Source: Solirubrobacteraceae bacterium
GTDB lineage: Bacteria; Actinomycetota; Thermoleophilia; Solirubrobacterales; Solirubrobacteraceae
Reading direction: 5' to 3'
Assembly (NCBI GenBank): GCA_029263125.1
Contig: JAJCYD010000038.1
Location: forward strand, 105,787-169,786
Length of the DNA: 64,000 bases
A program made the position numbers and the translations under genes. Positions 26,006 to 34,396 of this stretch are shown here, piece after piece; within the stretch, counting starts at the first letter, position 1, and each line of letters starts with the position of its first letter. The notes under the pieces were generated by a model. The model worked only from the letters and a program-made list of their open reading frames with translations. It did not search any database and had not been told where the DNA came from.

Positions 26006-26927
26006 ACTCCACGACACGGCCGTCTTCGATCTCGAGCACCTGCAGCGCCCACGGCACGTAGCCTTCGCCGTCGTCGGCGGGCTTGTACTGGCCGAAGGCG
26101 GGTGACCCGTTTGCGGCCGTGGTCGGGATGACGCGCGAGCCGCGACAGCCGGCGCCCTGGCCGACCCACCACGCGAGGATGTCCTCGCGGCCGCGCAGCC
26201 ACAGCTCAAACGGGGGCATCGACTGCGTCGCGTCCTCGTGGATCAGCGAGGTCAGCGCCTCCATGTCGTACTGCTCGAAGGCGGCGACGTAGCGCGCGAG
26301 CAGTGCCTCGTCGGCCTCGTCGACCGACGGCGTCGCGCTCGCGGCGTCGACGTCGCTGGCCGACAGCGTCGCTCGCGCGCGCTGCAGGGCGCTGTTGACC
26401 GACGCGACGCTGGTCTCCAGCAGCTCGGCGACCTCGGCCGCCTTCCAGCGCAGCACCTCGCACAGGATCAGGACCGCGCGCTGGCGCGGCGGCAGGTGCT
26501 GCAGCGCCGCGACGAACGCCAGGCGGATCGTCTCGCGCGCCATCGCCACGTCCGCGGGATCGCCGTCGGAGGGGACGGCCACGCTGTCGGGGATCGGCTC
26601 GATCCAGGTGACCTCCGGCAGGCCCGCGTCCAGCACGCTCTCGGGGTCGCGCGCGGGGCCGAGGTCCATCGGCCGCGCACGCCGCTTGCGCCCGTCGAGC
26701 ATGTCGAAGCACACGTTCGTCGCGATCCGGTACAGCCACGAGCGCAGGGCCGAGCGGCCCTCGAAGCGGTCGATGCTGCGCCATGCGCGGACCATCGTGT
26801 CCTGCACGGCGTCCTCGGCCTCGAACACCGAGCCGAGCATCCGGTAGCAGTGGGCGGTCAGCTCGACGCGGTGCTGCTCGAGCCGGCGCTCCAGATCGTC
26901 CGTCGAGGCGGTGGCCGAGCCCTCCAT
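25938..26927 (-). CDS. ECF sigma factor with SnoaL-like C-terminal domain
   Basis: This 329-residue protein is of the SigG/ECF41-like type. Region 2 is seen in [20 protein letters not shown] and [16 protein letters not shown], and region 4 in [26 protein letters not shown] followed by [16 protein letters not shown]. After a linker, residues of about 205-325 form a SnoaL/NTF2-like domain ([21 protein letters not shown], then [14 protein letters not shown]) that in related groups modulates sigma activity. ATG 26927 follows AGGA by 8 nt; ATG 26936 and 26969 are alternatives. No anti-sigma gene is adjacent. Confidence 0.9.
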   Translation of the reverse strand: MEGSATASTDDLERRLEQHRVELTAHCYRMLGSVFEAEDAVQDTMVRAWRSIDRFEGRSALRSWLYRIATNVCFDMLDGRKRRARPMDLGPARDPESVLDAGLPEVTWIEPIPDSVAVPSDGDPADVAMARETIRLAFVAALQHLPPRQRAVLILCEVLRWKAAEVAELLETSVASVNSALQRARATLSASDVDAASATPSVDEADEALLARYVAAFEQYDMEALTSLIHEDATQSMPPFELWLRGREDILAWWVGQGAGCRGSRVIPTTAANGSPAFGQYKPADDGEGYVPWALQVLEIEDGRVVEFTFFLDTQTLFPLFGLPLEFQE

Positions 26928-27008
26928 GCGCTGCATCCTAGAGCGCGTCCTCGCAGTCGTCACGCGCATCTGTGACCGGCTTCACAAGTCTCCTCGTCGG
27001 TCGCGGTA

Positions 27009-27641
27009 CTACCGGGCGACGACCGTCACGTGAAACGGCGTCCGGAACTCCTCGACGACGTCGAAGCCCGAGAGCGTGAGCATCGTGCGCAGCGCCGACG
27101 GGGCGATCCCCCAGTACCACGGACCGAAGCCCTGGTCCGCGGCGGTTGCTGGCTCGGCGTTGGGGTGCTCGTCGCGGCCGGGGGCGATGACGCACGTGCC
27201 GCGCCGGCCCGGTGTCTCGGCGACGGTCTCGGTGGCCAGCAGCAGCGTCTGGCCGGTCAGCTCGCGCAGGCGCTGGAGCGTGAGCAGGGGATGGGGCGCG
27301 TGGTAGAGCACGCCCGAGCACCAGACGACGTCGTGCATGCCGATCTCGGCGACGGTCGCGGGCTCATGCACGTCGCCGTTGACGAACCGCACCTTCGAGC
27401 CGCGGCGCTCGATCTCGGCGGTGAACTGCTCGGAGGGCTCCATCACGTCGACCCCGGTGATCGACGACGCTCCCGCGTCCTCGGCGGCGAAGCACAGCGC
27501 GCCGTGGATCGTCCACATGCAGCCGACGTCGACGAACGAGCGTCCCGCGACGTGACGGGCAATGAGCTCCTCGCGTGGCGGCTGGGCCTTGCCGATGCGC
27601 GCGCGCAGCTGCCCCGTCGCGCTGAGCGCGCGGCCGAGCAG
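27009..27641 (-). CDS. Class I SAM-dependent methyltransferase, start codon unusual
   Basis: The frame ends at 27009 and contains FVDVGCMWTIHG (motif I), GVDVMEP (motif II) and DVVWCSGVLYHAPHPLL (motifs IV/V), typical of a class I methyltransferase. The first ATG, at 27518, falls inside motif I and would destroy the SAM pocket. Upstream the frame stays open into the ferritin gene but has no ATG, GTG or TTG; candidates are CTG 27641 or ATT 27647, which overlaps the ferritin TAA. I list CTG 27641 (210 aa). The substrate is unknown. Confidence 0.7.
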   Translation of the reverse strand: MLGRALSATGQLRARIGKAQPPREELIARHVAGRSFVDVGCMWTIHGALCFAAEDAGASSITGVDVMEPSEQFTAEIERRGSKVRFVNGDVHEPATVAEIGMHDVVWCSGVLYHAPHPLLTLQRLRELTGQTLLLATETVAETPGRRGTCVIAPGRDEHPNAEPATAADQGFGPWYWGIAPSALRTMLTLSGFDVVEEFRTPFHVTVVAR

Positions 27642-27646
27642 CGGAA

Positions 27647-28186
27647 TTACAGCGTCCCGCCGGCGGCGGGCGGGGCCGTCGGGTCGGCTTCATCGCCGCC
27701 GGCACCGATCCCCTCGCGGGCGAGGTACTCCTCGGCGAGCAGCGCATTGTCACGCGCGCGCTCCACGACGCGCAGCAGGTCCGACATCGAGGCGACCTCC
27801 TCGACCTGCTCCTTGATGAACCACTGCACGAACTGCTCGCTGGTGTAGTCGCCCTCATGGCGGGCGAGCGCCGCGAGGTTGTTGATCTGGTCGGTGACGC
27901 GCCGTTCCTGGTCCAGCGCGAGCGCGACGGGCGCGACGACGTCCTCGAAGTCGTTCAGCGGCGCTGCGACTCCGGGGATCGGGGCGGGCGCGTCCGCATC
28001 GAGCAGGTACTGGACCATCATCAGCGCGTGGTTGCGCTCTTCCAGGGCCTGCTGGTAGAAGAACGCCGCAAGCCGCGGGAGGGTGTCGTCGTCGTAGTAC
28101 GCGGCGATCGCGAGGTACTGCTGCGAGGCTGCGAACTCGTGGCCGACCTGCTCGTTGAGGAGGTCGACGAAGGCTGGAGCGGGCAT
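27647..28186 (-). CDS. ftn: Ferritin
   Basis: This 179-residue non-haem ferritin forms a 24-mer that oxidises and stores iron. Ferroxidase ligands are visible: E17, Y24, and E50-x2-H53 in the first helix pair, then E and Q residues in DQERRVTDQINNLA and QFVQWFIKEQVEEVA. The tail after residue 160 is Gly/Ala/Pro-rich. On the minus strand TAAAGT lies 6 nt ahead of the ATG, fitting a leaderless -10. An iron-box-like palindrome lies 31-49 nt upstream, shared with the divergent Cys-rich mini-gene. Confidence 0.93.
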   Translation of the reverse strand: MPAPAFVDLLNEQVGHEFAASQQYLAIAAYYDDDTLPRLAAFFYQQALEERNHALMMVQYLLDADAPAPIPGVAAPLNDFEDVVAPVALALDQERRVTDQINNLAALARHEGDYTSEQFVQWFIKEQVEEVASMSDLLRVVERARDNALLAEEYLAREGIGAGGDEADPTAPPAAGGTL

Positions 28187-28200
28187 GGCGCAACTTTACC

Positions 28201-28228
28201 TTGACGATCGGCCAGATGGCGTTAGGCT
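28201..28228 (+). promoter_or_regulatory. Predicted leaderless promoter of the Cys-rich mini-gene
   Basis: TTGACG (28201-28206) and TAGGCT (28223-28228) are separated by 16 nt, and the expected start site falls on or next to ATG 28235. The -10 lies inside the iron-box-like palindrome. Confidence 0.5.
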
Positions 28229-28235
28229 CGCCTAA
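28217..28235. promoter_or_regulatory. DtxR/IdeR-like iron box between ferritin and mini-gene
   Basis: The core TTAGGC-TC-GCCTAA (28222-28235) is a perfect 6-bp inverted repeat. Aligned by eye to the 19-bp DtxR/IdeR consensus, about 14 of 19 positions agree, most of them in the right-hand 14 bases. It overlaps the mini-gene -10 and sits upstream of the ferritin -10, a layout suited to repression of one and activation of the other. Confidence 0.5.
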
Positions 28236-28414
28236 TGAAGCGGGAGGTCAAGCCGAAGAAGGGGTGCTGCAAGAGCAACCCGCGCTGCAAGCGCTGCCCG
28301 GTCGTGACCAAGCGGCTGGTCACGCGCGGCCTCGCCAAGCGCCGCAAGAGCGGCATCGTGGTGATCTCGCCCGCCACGACCAAGAAGCAACTCAAGGCGG
28401 CACGCTCGCGATAG
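28235..28414 (+). CDS. Small Cys-rich basic protein
   Basis: This 59-residue protein starts MKREVKPKKGCCKSNPRCKR, with four cysteines in a CC-x5-C-x2-C cluster followed by PVVTKRLVTRGLAKRRKSG. Similar short CC...CxxCPVV proteins are, to my recollection, widespread and unnamed in actinobacteria. The cluster could bind Zn or Fe, and the many Lys/Arg residues suggest nucleic-acid contact. The ATG overlaps the end of the iron-box-like operator. It is divergent from ferritin and lies 29 bp upstream of the UDP-xylose synthase gene, with which it may be co-transcribed. Confidence 0.75.
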   Translation: MKREVKPKKGCCKSNPRCKRCPVVTKRLVTRGLAKRRKSGIVVISPATTKKQLKAARSR

Positions 28415-28443
28415 TCCCCCACCCGCGGTAGCCTCAATGATCG

Positions 28444-29394
28444 ATGGCCACCTGCCTAGTCACCGGTGGCGCCGGCTTCCTCGGCTCGCACCTGTGCGAC
28501 GAGCTCCTGCGCCGTGGGCACCGCGTCGTGTGCGTGGACAACCTGGAGACGGGCTCGCTGAAGAACATCGAGCACATCCGCACCCCGGAGTTCCGCTTCG
28601 AGATGATCGACATCGTCTCGCCCTACTTCATCGACGAGGACATCGACTTCGTCTACCACCTGGCCTCGCCGGCTTCGCCGATCGACTACCTGCGCCTGCC
28701 GCTGCACACGCTGAAGGTCGGCTCGCACGGGACGCACCACACGCTCGGCCTCGCCAAGAAGCACCGCGCGCGCTTTCTCATCGCCTCGACGAGCGAGGTC
28801 TACGGCGATCCGCAGGTCCATCCGCAGCCCGAGACCTACTGGGGCCACGTCAACCCGATCGGCCCGCGCGGCGTCTACGACGAGGCCAAGCGCTACGCCG
28901 AGGCGCTGACGATGGCCTACCACCGCCAGCAGGGCGTGGACACGACGATCATGCGGATATTTAATACGTTTGGCTCGAGAATGCGACCGCATGACGGCCG
29001 CGCGATTCCGACGTTCATGCGCCAGGCGCTGCTGCACCGGCCGATCACCGTCTTCGGGGACGGCAGCCAGACGCGCTCCTTCTGCTACGTCGACGATCTG
29101 ATCCGCGGCATGATCGCGCTCGCGGAGTCCGGCCACGCTGGGCCGATCAACATCGGCAACCCCAACGAGTTCACGCTGCTGTCGCTGGCCGAGACGATCA
29201 TCGACGTCACCGACTCCGGCTCGGAGATCGTCTTCGAGGCGCTGCCCACCGACGATCCGCAGGTGCGCCAGCCGGACATCGGCCTGGCGCGCGACCTGCT
29301 GGGCTGGGAACCGGAGACCGAGCTTCGCGAGGGTCTGATCCGCACGATCGAGGCCTCCGGGACCGACGCCCTGGTGGGCGCGAGCGGGACGTGA
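28444..29394 (+). CDS. uxs: UDP-glucuronate decarboxylase (UDP-xylose synthase)
   Basis: This 316-residue extended SDR enzyme converts UDP-glucuronate to UDP-xylose and CO2. The NAD fingerprint is GGAGFLG (8-14); the catalytic pair is Y145-x3-K149, with Ser/Thr and Glu in [20 protein letters not shown] and [13 protein letters not shown] are family signatures that separate UXS from 4,6-dehydratases. It leads the second polysaccharide cluster, ahead of a sugar transferase. Seven or so A/T-ending codons around 28951-28980 stand out against the surrounding GC-rich codon use. Confidence 0.92.
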   Translation: MATCLVTGGAGFLGSHLCDELLRRGHRVVCVDNLETGSLKNIEHIRTPEFRFEMIDIVSPYFIDEDIDFVYHLASPASPIDYLRLPLHTLKVGSHGTHHTLGLAKKHRARFLIASTSEVYGDPQVHPQPETYWGHVNPIGPRGVYDEAKRYAEALTMAYHRQQGVDTTIMRIFNTFGSRMRPHDGRAIPTFMRQALLHRPITVFGDGSQTRSFCYVDDLIRGMIALAESGHAGPINIGNPNEFTLLSLAETIIDVTDSGSEIVFEALPTDDPQVRQPDIGLARDLLGWEPETELREGLIRTIEASGTDALVGASGT

Positions 29395-29504
29395 GCGTGG
29401 ACGCGCGAGCGCGCTAGACGCAAGCGTCCAGACGCCGGTCGCACCGCGATCCGGCCAGCCGGACGGCGGAACATCTGCCATCGTTTCGCGTTAGGAGCAA
29501 GGGA

Positions 29505-31034
29505 ATGGCGACGACGCAGCAGGAGCCATCGCAGGACACCGAGCAGGAGCCGAGCAACGAACCGGCGCCTGGCTTCTCGCTGTCAGATCGCGACGTGCGC
29601 CGCAAGCGCCCGCCCGCGCTTGCCTTCGTTCTCAAGCTCGACACCGTGCGCAGGACCGGCCGCCTGATCGCGCTGCTGACGGCGGACTTCCTCGGTGTCT
29701 ACCTGGCGATCCTGACCGCGCTGTGGCTGAAGGCCGGCCTGACGACGGGCGACTGGCAGGCCAGCAACGTCGCCGCCCAGACCGAGGAGCTGTTCAACTT
29801 CGCCTTCCTCGTGACGGTGCTGCTGTTCGCGCGCTCGGGCCTGTACTCCTCGCGCGGCGAACGCCCCGGCATGACGCGGATCGCGTCGTCGCTGTTTCAG
29901 GTCACGCTCGTGGCGTTCGTCTTCGCGGTCGCCAGCAGGGAGACGTTCAGCTCCTACTACATCTTCTATGGCACGCTGTTCTTCGCGGTCTTCTACGTCT
30001 CGCTCTTCCGCCTGGGCTACGAGAAGGTCACCGGCCTGCTGCTGCGCCTGGCGGGCTACCAGCGCCGGTCGGTGCTCGTGGGCAGCGGGCAGCACATCGA
30101 GGCGGTCGGCCACGCGCTGCGCGACGCGGCGACGCCGACGGTCAAGGTCGTCGGCTTCATCTCGCTGACGCCCCGGCCCAACAACGGCCTCGTCTCGCTG
30201 GGCACCTTGGACGATCTGGCGTCGGTGATCACGCGTCATCGCATCGACGAGGTCATCATCGCCGACCCCGACTTCCCTCAGCCCGAAGCGGTCGAGCTGG
30301 TGGACGTCTGCCACAACCAGGGCGTGCGCGTGCGGATCGCGCCCTCGACGATGGAGCTGCTCGTACATCGGGCCGAGTTCGTGCCCGGCGAGGCTGTGCC
30401 GCTGTTCGAGCTCAAGCCGCCGGTCTTCGAGGGCTTCGACTACGCGCTCAAGCGCTCCTTCGACATCCTCGTCTCGTCGCTGCTGCTCGTGCTGCTGAGC
30501 CCGGTGCTGGCGTCCTGCGCGCTTGCCGTGCGCCTGAGCTCGCGAGGACCGACGGTCTACCGTTCGATGCGCCCCGGCATCGGCGGCAAGCCCTTCGCGT
30601 GCTTGAAGTTCCGCACCATGTACCGCGACGCCGATCAGCGCCAGGCGGACCTCGAATCGCTCAACGAGGCCAGCGGCGCGCTGTTCAAGATGCGCGACGA
30701 CCCGCGCATGACGCCGGTCGGGCGCTTCCTGCGGCGCTACTCGCTGGACGAGCTGCCGCAGCTGTTCAATGTGCTGCGCGGCCAGATGTCGCTCGTCGGC
30801 CCGCGTCCGCTGCCCGAGCGCGACTTTCAGAAGCTGGAGGAGTGGCACAAGAAGCGCTACCTCGTCACGCCCGGCATCACCGGCCTGTGGCAGGTCTCCG
30901 GCCGATCGGAGCTGGACTTCGACGACCTCGTGCGCCTGGACTTCCTCTACCTCGAGCGCTGGTCGGTCTTCCTGGACCTCAGCATCCTCGTGAAGACGAT
31001 TCCCGCGGTCTTCACGCGCCACGGCGCCTTCTGA
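29505..31034 (+). CDS. Polyprenyl glycosylphosphotransferase (initiating sugar transferase)
   Basis: This 509-residue membrane enzyme starts lipid-linked glycan synthesis. It has four N-terminal transmembrane helices (about 47-165), a Rossmann-like central domain (RRSVLVGSGQHIEAV), a re-entrant helix (KRSFDILVSSLLLVLLSPV), then the catalytic module with CLKFRTMYRDAD, LRRYSLDELPQLFNVLRGQM, SLVGPRPLPERD and GLWQVSGRSELDFDD. ATG 29505 is preceded by AGGAGCAAGGGA, a good ribosome site. It is clearly distinct from the sugar transferase at 13.8 kb. Confidence 0.94.
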   Translation: MATTQQEPSQDTEQEPSNEPAPGFSLSDRDVRRKRPPALAFVLKLDTVRRTGRLIALLTADFLGVYLAILTALWLKAGLTTGDWQASNVAAQTEELFNFAFLVTVLLFARSGLYSSRGERPGMTRIASSLFQVTLVAFVFAVASRETFSSYYIFYGTLFFAVFYVSLFRLGYEKVTGLLLRLAGYQRRSVLVGSGQHIEAVGHALRDAATPTVKVVGFISLTPRPNNGLVSLGTLDDLASVITRHRIDEVIIADPDFPQPEAVELVDVCHNQGVRVRIAPSTMELLVHRAEFVPGEAVPLFELKPPVFEGFDYALKRSFDILVSSLLLVLLSPVLASCALAVRLSSRGPTVYRSMRPGIGGKPFACLKFRTMYRDADQRQADLESLNEASGALFKMRDDPRMTPVGRFLRRYSLDELPQLFNVLRGQMSLVGPRPLPERDFQKLEEWHKKRYLVTPGITGLWQVSGRSELDFDDLVRLDFLYLERWSVFLDLSILVKTIPAVFTRHGAF

Positions 31035-31044
31035 CGGCGTGACG

Positions 31045-32079
31045 ATGCGTCGCATCGCCGTCGTGGCGATGTTCGTCCTGGTGGTGGGCGTCGCCGCGTT
31101 CTACGCGCGCGGTGGCGGCGACGCCAAGCCGCTGCCCGGCGAGCCGCTGCGCGCGGCGGCCAAGTCGCGCGGGATCGAGCTGGGCACGGCGGTGCGTGGT
31201 GACGTGCTCGCGACGAACCGTGCCTACCGCCAGATCGTCGCGGCGCAGTTCTCGACGGTGACCCCGGAGAACGAGATGAAGTGGGCGCTCGTGGAGCCCG
31301 ATCGCGGGGACCTCGAGTTCGGTCCCGCCGACGACATCGTCAAGCGCGCTCGCGACGCCGGGCAGAAGATCCGCGGGCACACGCTCGTCTGGCATGCCCA
31401 GCTTCCCGGCTGGCTGAACGACCTCGGCGCCGGCGAGCTGCGCCAGGCCACGCGCGAGCACATCCGCGCCGTCGTCGAGCACTTCTCCGAGCAGGTCGGC
31501 GTCTGGGACGTCGTCAACGAGCCGATCACCGACCGCGGCGGGCTGCGCCGGTCGGTCTTCCTGCGGCGCCTCGGCGAGGGCTACATCGAGGACGCGTTTC
31601 GCACCGCCCGCACCGCCGACGCCGACGCCAAGCTCTACATCAACGAGATCGGCGCCGAGGGGATCGGCCCGAAGTCCAACCGCCTGTACGAGGTCGTCCG
31701 CGGCCTGAAGGCGCGCGGCGCGCCGATCGACGGCGTCGGCTTTCAGGCGCATTCCAACCTCGACGGGCTGCCCGGCGACTTCGTCGCGAACATGCAGCGC
31801 TTCAAGGCGCTCGGGCTGGACGTCGCGATCACCGAGGCGGACGTCGCGCTGAAGCTGCCGGCCAGCGAGGCGGACCTGCGAGCGCAGGCCGGCGTCTACA
31901 CGAGGATCGTGCGGGCCTGCGAGGCGGTCAGGTGCGCGTCGCTGACGTTCTGGGGCTTCACCGATGGTCGCTCGTGGATCCCGGAGACGCAGCCGGGCCA
32001 GGGCGCCGCCACGCTGCTCGACGGCGACCTGCGCCCCAAGCCCGCGTTCGGGGCGGTCCAGGCGGCGCTGGGCGGCTGA
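31045..32079 (+). CDS. GH10 endo-1,4-beta-xylanase-like protein, membrane-anchored or secreted
   Basis: This 344-residue protein begins with a hydrophobic segment (residues 3-20) that acts as a signal or anchor. The GH10 barrel follows, with TPENEMKWALVEP, GHTLVWHAQLP, acid/base E159 in WDVVNEP, and nucleophile E264 in VAITEADV. GFQAHSN and FWGFTDGRSW complete the site. The usual substrate is beta-1,4-xylan. Its place between a sugar transferase, UXS and a polysaccharide exporter suggests it trims or processes the self-made glycan rather than plant xylan; that is inference. GTG 31039 is an alternative start. Confidence 0.9.
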   Translation: MRRIAVVAMFVLVVGVAAFYARGGGDAKPLPGEPLRAAAKSRGIELGTAVRGDVLATNRAYRQIVAAQFSTVTPENEMKWALVEPDRGDLEFGPADDIVKRARDAGQKIRGHTLVWHAQLPGWLNDLGAGELRQATREHIRAVVEHFSEQVGVWDVVNEPITDRGGLRRSVFLRRLGEGYIEDAFRTARTADADAKLYINEIGAEGIGPKSNRLYEVVRGLKARGAPIDGVGFQAHSNLDGLPGDFVANMQRFKALGLDVAITEADVALKLPASEADLRAQAGVYTRIVRACEAVRCASLTFWGFTDGRSWIPETQPGQGAATLLDGDLRPKPAFGAVQAALGG

Positions 32080-32082
32080 TCG

Positions 32083-32799
32083 GTGTCAGGCTCGATGCGG
32101 GTCGCGCGGCCTGGCGCGGTCGACGGCGCGATCAGCGCGCGCGAGGAGGCTCGCTCCGGCGTCGAGCCCTCGCTGTGGCGAGCCGGCCCGCGCCGGTTTG
32201 CGCGCTTGCTCGCCGGGCTCGTGCTCTTCGGCGCGGGCGAAGCGATGCTCATCGCCTCGCACCTGGGGAACACGCCGTGGAGCGTCCTCGCCGCCGGCTT
32301 CGGGGGCGTTGGCGGCTTCAGCGTCGGCACGGCGACGATCCTCATCAGCGGGCTCGTGCTGCTGGCGTGGATCCCGCTCGGCGTCCGTCCCGGCGTGGGG
32401 ACGATCGCCAACGCCGTCGTCGTCGGCCTGGCGATCGACCTCGTGCTCGCCAAGCTGGCGGACCCGTCGTCGCTTGCCGTGCGCTACGGCTTCGTGCTCG
32501 GCGGGATCGGCCTGGTCGGCATCGGCTCCGCGCTGTATCTCGGCGCGCGCCTGGGCCCCGGCCCCCGCGACGGGATGTGGCTGGGCATCCAGCGGCGCAG
32601 CGGGCTGTCGGGTCGCACGGCGCGCACGATCATCGAGGTCACGGCCGTCGCCGCCGGCGCCGCGCTCGGAGGCCGGGCGGGCATCGGCACCGTCGCGTTC
32701 GCGCTGCTGATCGGCCCCGCGGTCCAGGTGTCGCTGCGGCTGATGCCGGGCGACGCGCCACGCACGCGCCAGCGGCCCGTCGGCGGCCTGACGCCATAA
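32083..32799 (+). CDS. YczE/YitT-like integral membrane protein
   Basis: The product is 238 residues with five or six hydrophobic helices (LLAGLVLFGAGEAMLIAS, VGTATILISGLVLLAWIPLG, YGFVLGGIGLVGIGSALYLG and others). The motifs LGNTPWSVL and GPGPRDGMWLGIQRRSG match the YczE family, whose members are often near secondary-metabolite or transport genes; their function is not established. The start is GTG 32083, 3 nt after the xylanase stop, or ATG 32095. It lies in the run of genes that includes the ABC exporter. Confidence 0.75.
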   Translation: MSGSMRVARPGAVDGAISAREEARSGVEPSLWRAGPRRFARLLAGLVLFGAGEAMLIASHLGNTPWSVLAAGFGGVGGFSVGTATILISGLVLLAWIPLGVRPGVGTIANAVVVGLAIDLVLAKLADPSSLAVRYGFVLGGIGLVGIGSALYLGARLGPGPRDGMWLGIQRRSGLSGRTARTIIEVTAVAAGAALGGRAGIGTVAFALLIGPAVQVSLRLMPGDAPRTRQRPVGGLTP

Positions 32800-32807
32800 T
32801 CGCCGCG

Positions 32808-33581
32808 ATGGCCTATCGCTACCTGTTCGAGCAGATGGTCCGACGCGAGCTGCGCCAGAAGTACAAGGGCTCGGCGCTGGGGGTGCTGTGGTACCTCGTG
32901 AACCCGCTCGTCCTGATGGGCGCCTACTACCTGATGTTCGGGATCATCTTCAAGGTCGCCGGGCCCGACCAGCCCGAGCAGTACCCGCTGTTCCTGCTGA
33001 TCGGCCTCGTCGTGTGGATCTTCTTCAGCCAGTCGCTGCTGAGCTCCGCTCCGTCGCTGCTGGAGCACGGGGCGCTCGTGCGCAAGGCGCGCTTTCCGCG
33101 CGAGGCGATCCCGGCCTCGGTCGTCACGGTGCAGCTCGTGACGTTCGTCGTGCTGCTCGCGCTGCTTGCGCCCGTGACGATCGCGATCCGCGGTTCGCTG
33201 GATCCCGCGCTGCTGGTGCTACCGCTCGTGCTCGCCTGCCTGTTCGCCTTCGTGCTCGGGCTGGCGCTCGCGGTCAGCGTCCTGCACGCCTACTTCCGCG
33301 ACGTCGCGCCGATCCTGTCCGCGGCGCTGCTGCCGTGGTTCTTCATGTCGCCGATCTTCTTTGAGCCCGAGTCGATCACGCAGCGTGAGACCGCGCGCTT
33401 CGTCCTGGAATGGGTCAACCCGGTGGCGCCGTTCATCGGGTCGGTGCGCGACGTCGTCTATGGCGGCGCCGTGCCGCAGGCAGCCGATCTCGCCTACATC
33501 CTCGTGGCGGCGACGATCGCGCTGCTGGGCGGCATCGCGCTCTTTCGGCGCATGCAGGGCGAGCTGGCGGTGGTCGTGTGA
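32808..33581 (+). CDS. wzm: Polysaccharide ABC exporter, permease (Wzm-like)
   Basis: This 257-residue ABC-2 type permease has six helices. It starts with the amphipathic YLFEQMVRRELRQKYKGSALGVLWYLVNPL, a hallmark of polysaccharide and teichoic-acid exporters; LLIGLVVWIFFSQSL and LPWFFMSPIFFEP follow. It moves a finished undecaprenyl-linked glycan across the membrane together with the ATPase encoded next. The stop overlaps the GTG of that gene (GTGA). The long open frame that extends upstream of ATG 32808 is antisense or out-of-frame to the YczE gene and was not used. Confidence 0.92.
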   Translation: MAYRYLFEQMVRRELRQKYKGSALGVLWYLVNPLVLMGAYYLMFGIIFKVAGPDQPEQYPLFLLIGLVVWIFFSQSLLSSAPSLLEHGALVRKARFPREAIPASVVTVQLVTFVVLLALLAPVTIAIRGSLDPALLVLPLVLACLFAFVLGLALAVSVLHAYFRDVAPILSAALLPWFFMSPIFFEPESITQRETARFVLEWVNPVAPFIGSVRDVVYGGAVPQAADLAYILVAATIALLGGIALFRRMQGELAVVV

Positions 33582-34396
33582 GCGGGCGCTTCGACGACAG
33601 CGTGGCGCCGGGGGAGATCGTGCTCGAGCACGCCTCGCGCGCGTTCAGCGTGCGCGCCGACCGCGGGCGCTCGCTGAAGGAGCTGCTGATCGGCCGACGG
33701 CGGGCGGGCGGCCCGCCGCCCGTCGAGGCGCTGAAGGACGTCTCGCTGCGCATCGAGCCCGGCGAGACCGTCGGGATGGTCGGGCGCAACGGCGCCGGCA
33801 AGTCCTCGACGCTGCGCGTGCTCTCCGGGATCGTTCCGCTGAACTCCGGGCGCGTGGCCTGCGGCGGGCAGATCGTGGCGCAGCTCGAGCTCGGCGCGGG
33901 CTTCGGGCGCGACTTCTCCGGCCGCGAGAACATCTTTCTCAACGGTGCCCTGCACGGACTCGTCAAGGAGCAGATCGAGGCGCGGATCGAGGCGATCGTC
34001 GAGTTCTCCGAGCTCGGCGACTTCATCGACGCGCCCGTCGCGACCTACTCGTCGGGGATGTTCCTGCGCCTGGGCTTTGCGATCGCCGCGCACCTGGACG
34101 CCGACGTGCTGCTGATCGACGAGGTGCTGGCCGTCGGCGACGAGGCCTTCCAGCGCAAGTGCGAGGCGCGGATCGCCGAGCAGATCGCCGCCGGCGCGAC
34201 GCTCGTGCTCGTCTCCCATGACGCGGCGCTGATCGAGCGCACCTGCCAACGCGTCGTCGTGCTCGACGGGGGCCGCAAGATCTTCGACGGTCCGGTCGGC
34301 GAGGGCATGCACTTCTACCACCGGTTGATGGGCACTCCCGAGGAGGAGGCGGCGTCGCCGCCGATGCCCAGCGAGCCTCCAGGCGAGCGGGTATGA
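33578..34396 (+). CDS. wzt: Polysaccharide ABC exporter, ATPase (Wzt-like)
   Basis: The 272-residue product has Walker A GRNGAGKSS (69-77), Q-loop region QLELGAGFGRDFSGREN, signature YSSGM (157-161), Walker B VLLIDE (177-182) and switch His in VLVSHDA. The long insertion before Walker A (SLKELLIGRRRAGG) and FSGRENIFLNG are typical of polysaccharide and teichoic-acid exporters. It stops soon after the ATPase core, so it lacks the C-terminal carbohydrate-binding domain that reads the cap of O-antigen chains in some Wzt proteins. GTG start by GTGA overlap. Confidence 0.93.
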   Translation: MSGRFDDSVAPGEIVLEHASRAFSVRADRGRSLKELLIGRRRAGGPPPVEALKDVSLRIEPGETVGMVGRNGAGKSSTLRVLSGIVPLNSGRVACGGQIVAQLELGAGFGRDFSGRENIFLNGALHGLVKEQIEARIEAIVEFSELGDFIDAPVATYSSGMFLRLGFAIAAHLDADVLLIDEVLAVGDEAFQRKCEARIAEQIAAGATLVLVSHDAALIERTCQRVVVLDGGRKIFDGPVGEGMHFYHRLMGTPEEEAASPPMPSEPPGERV

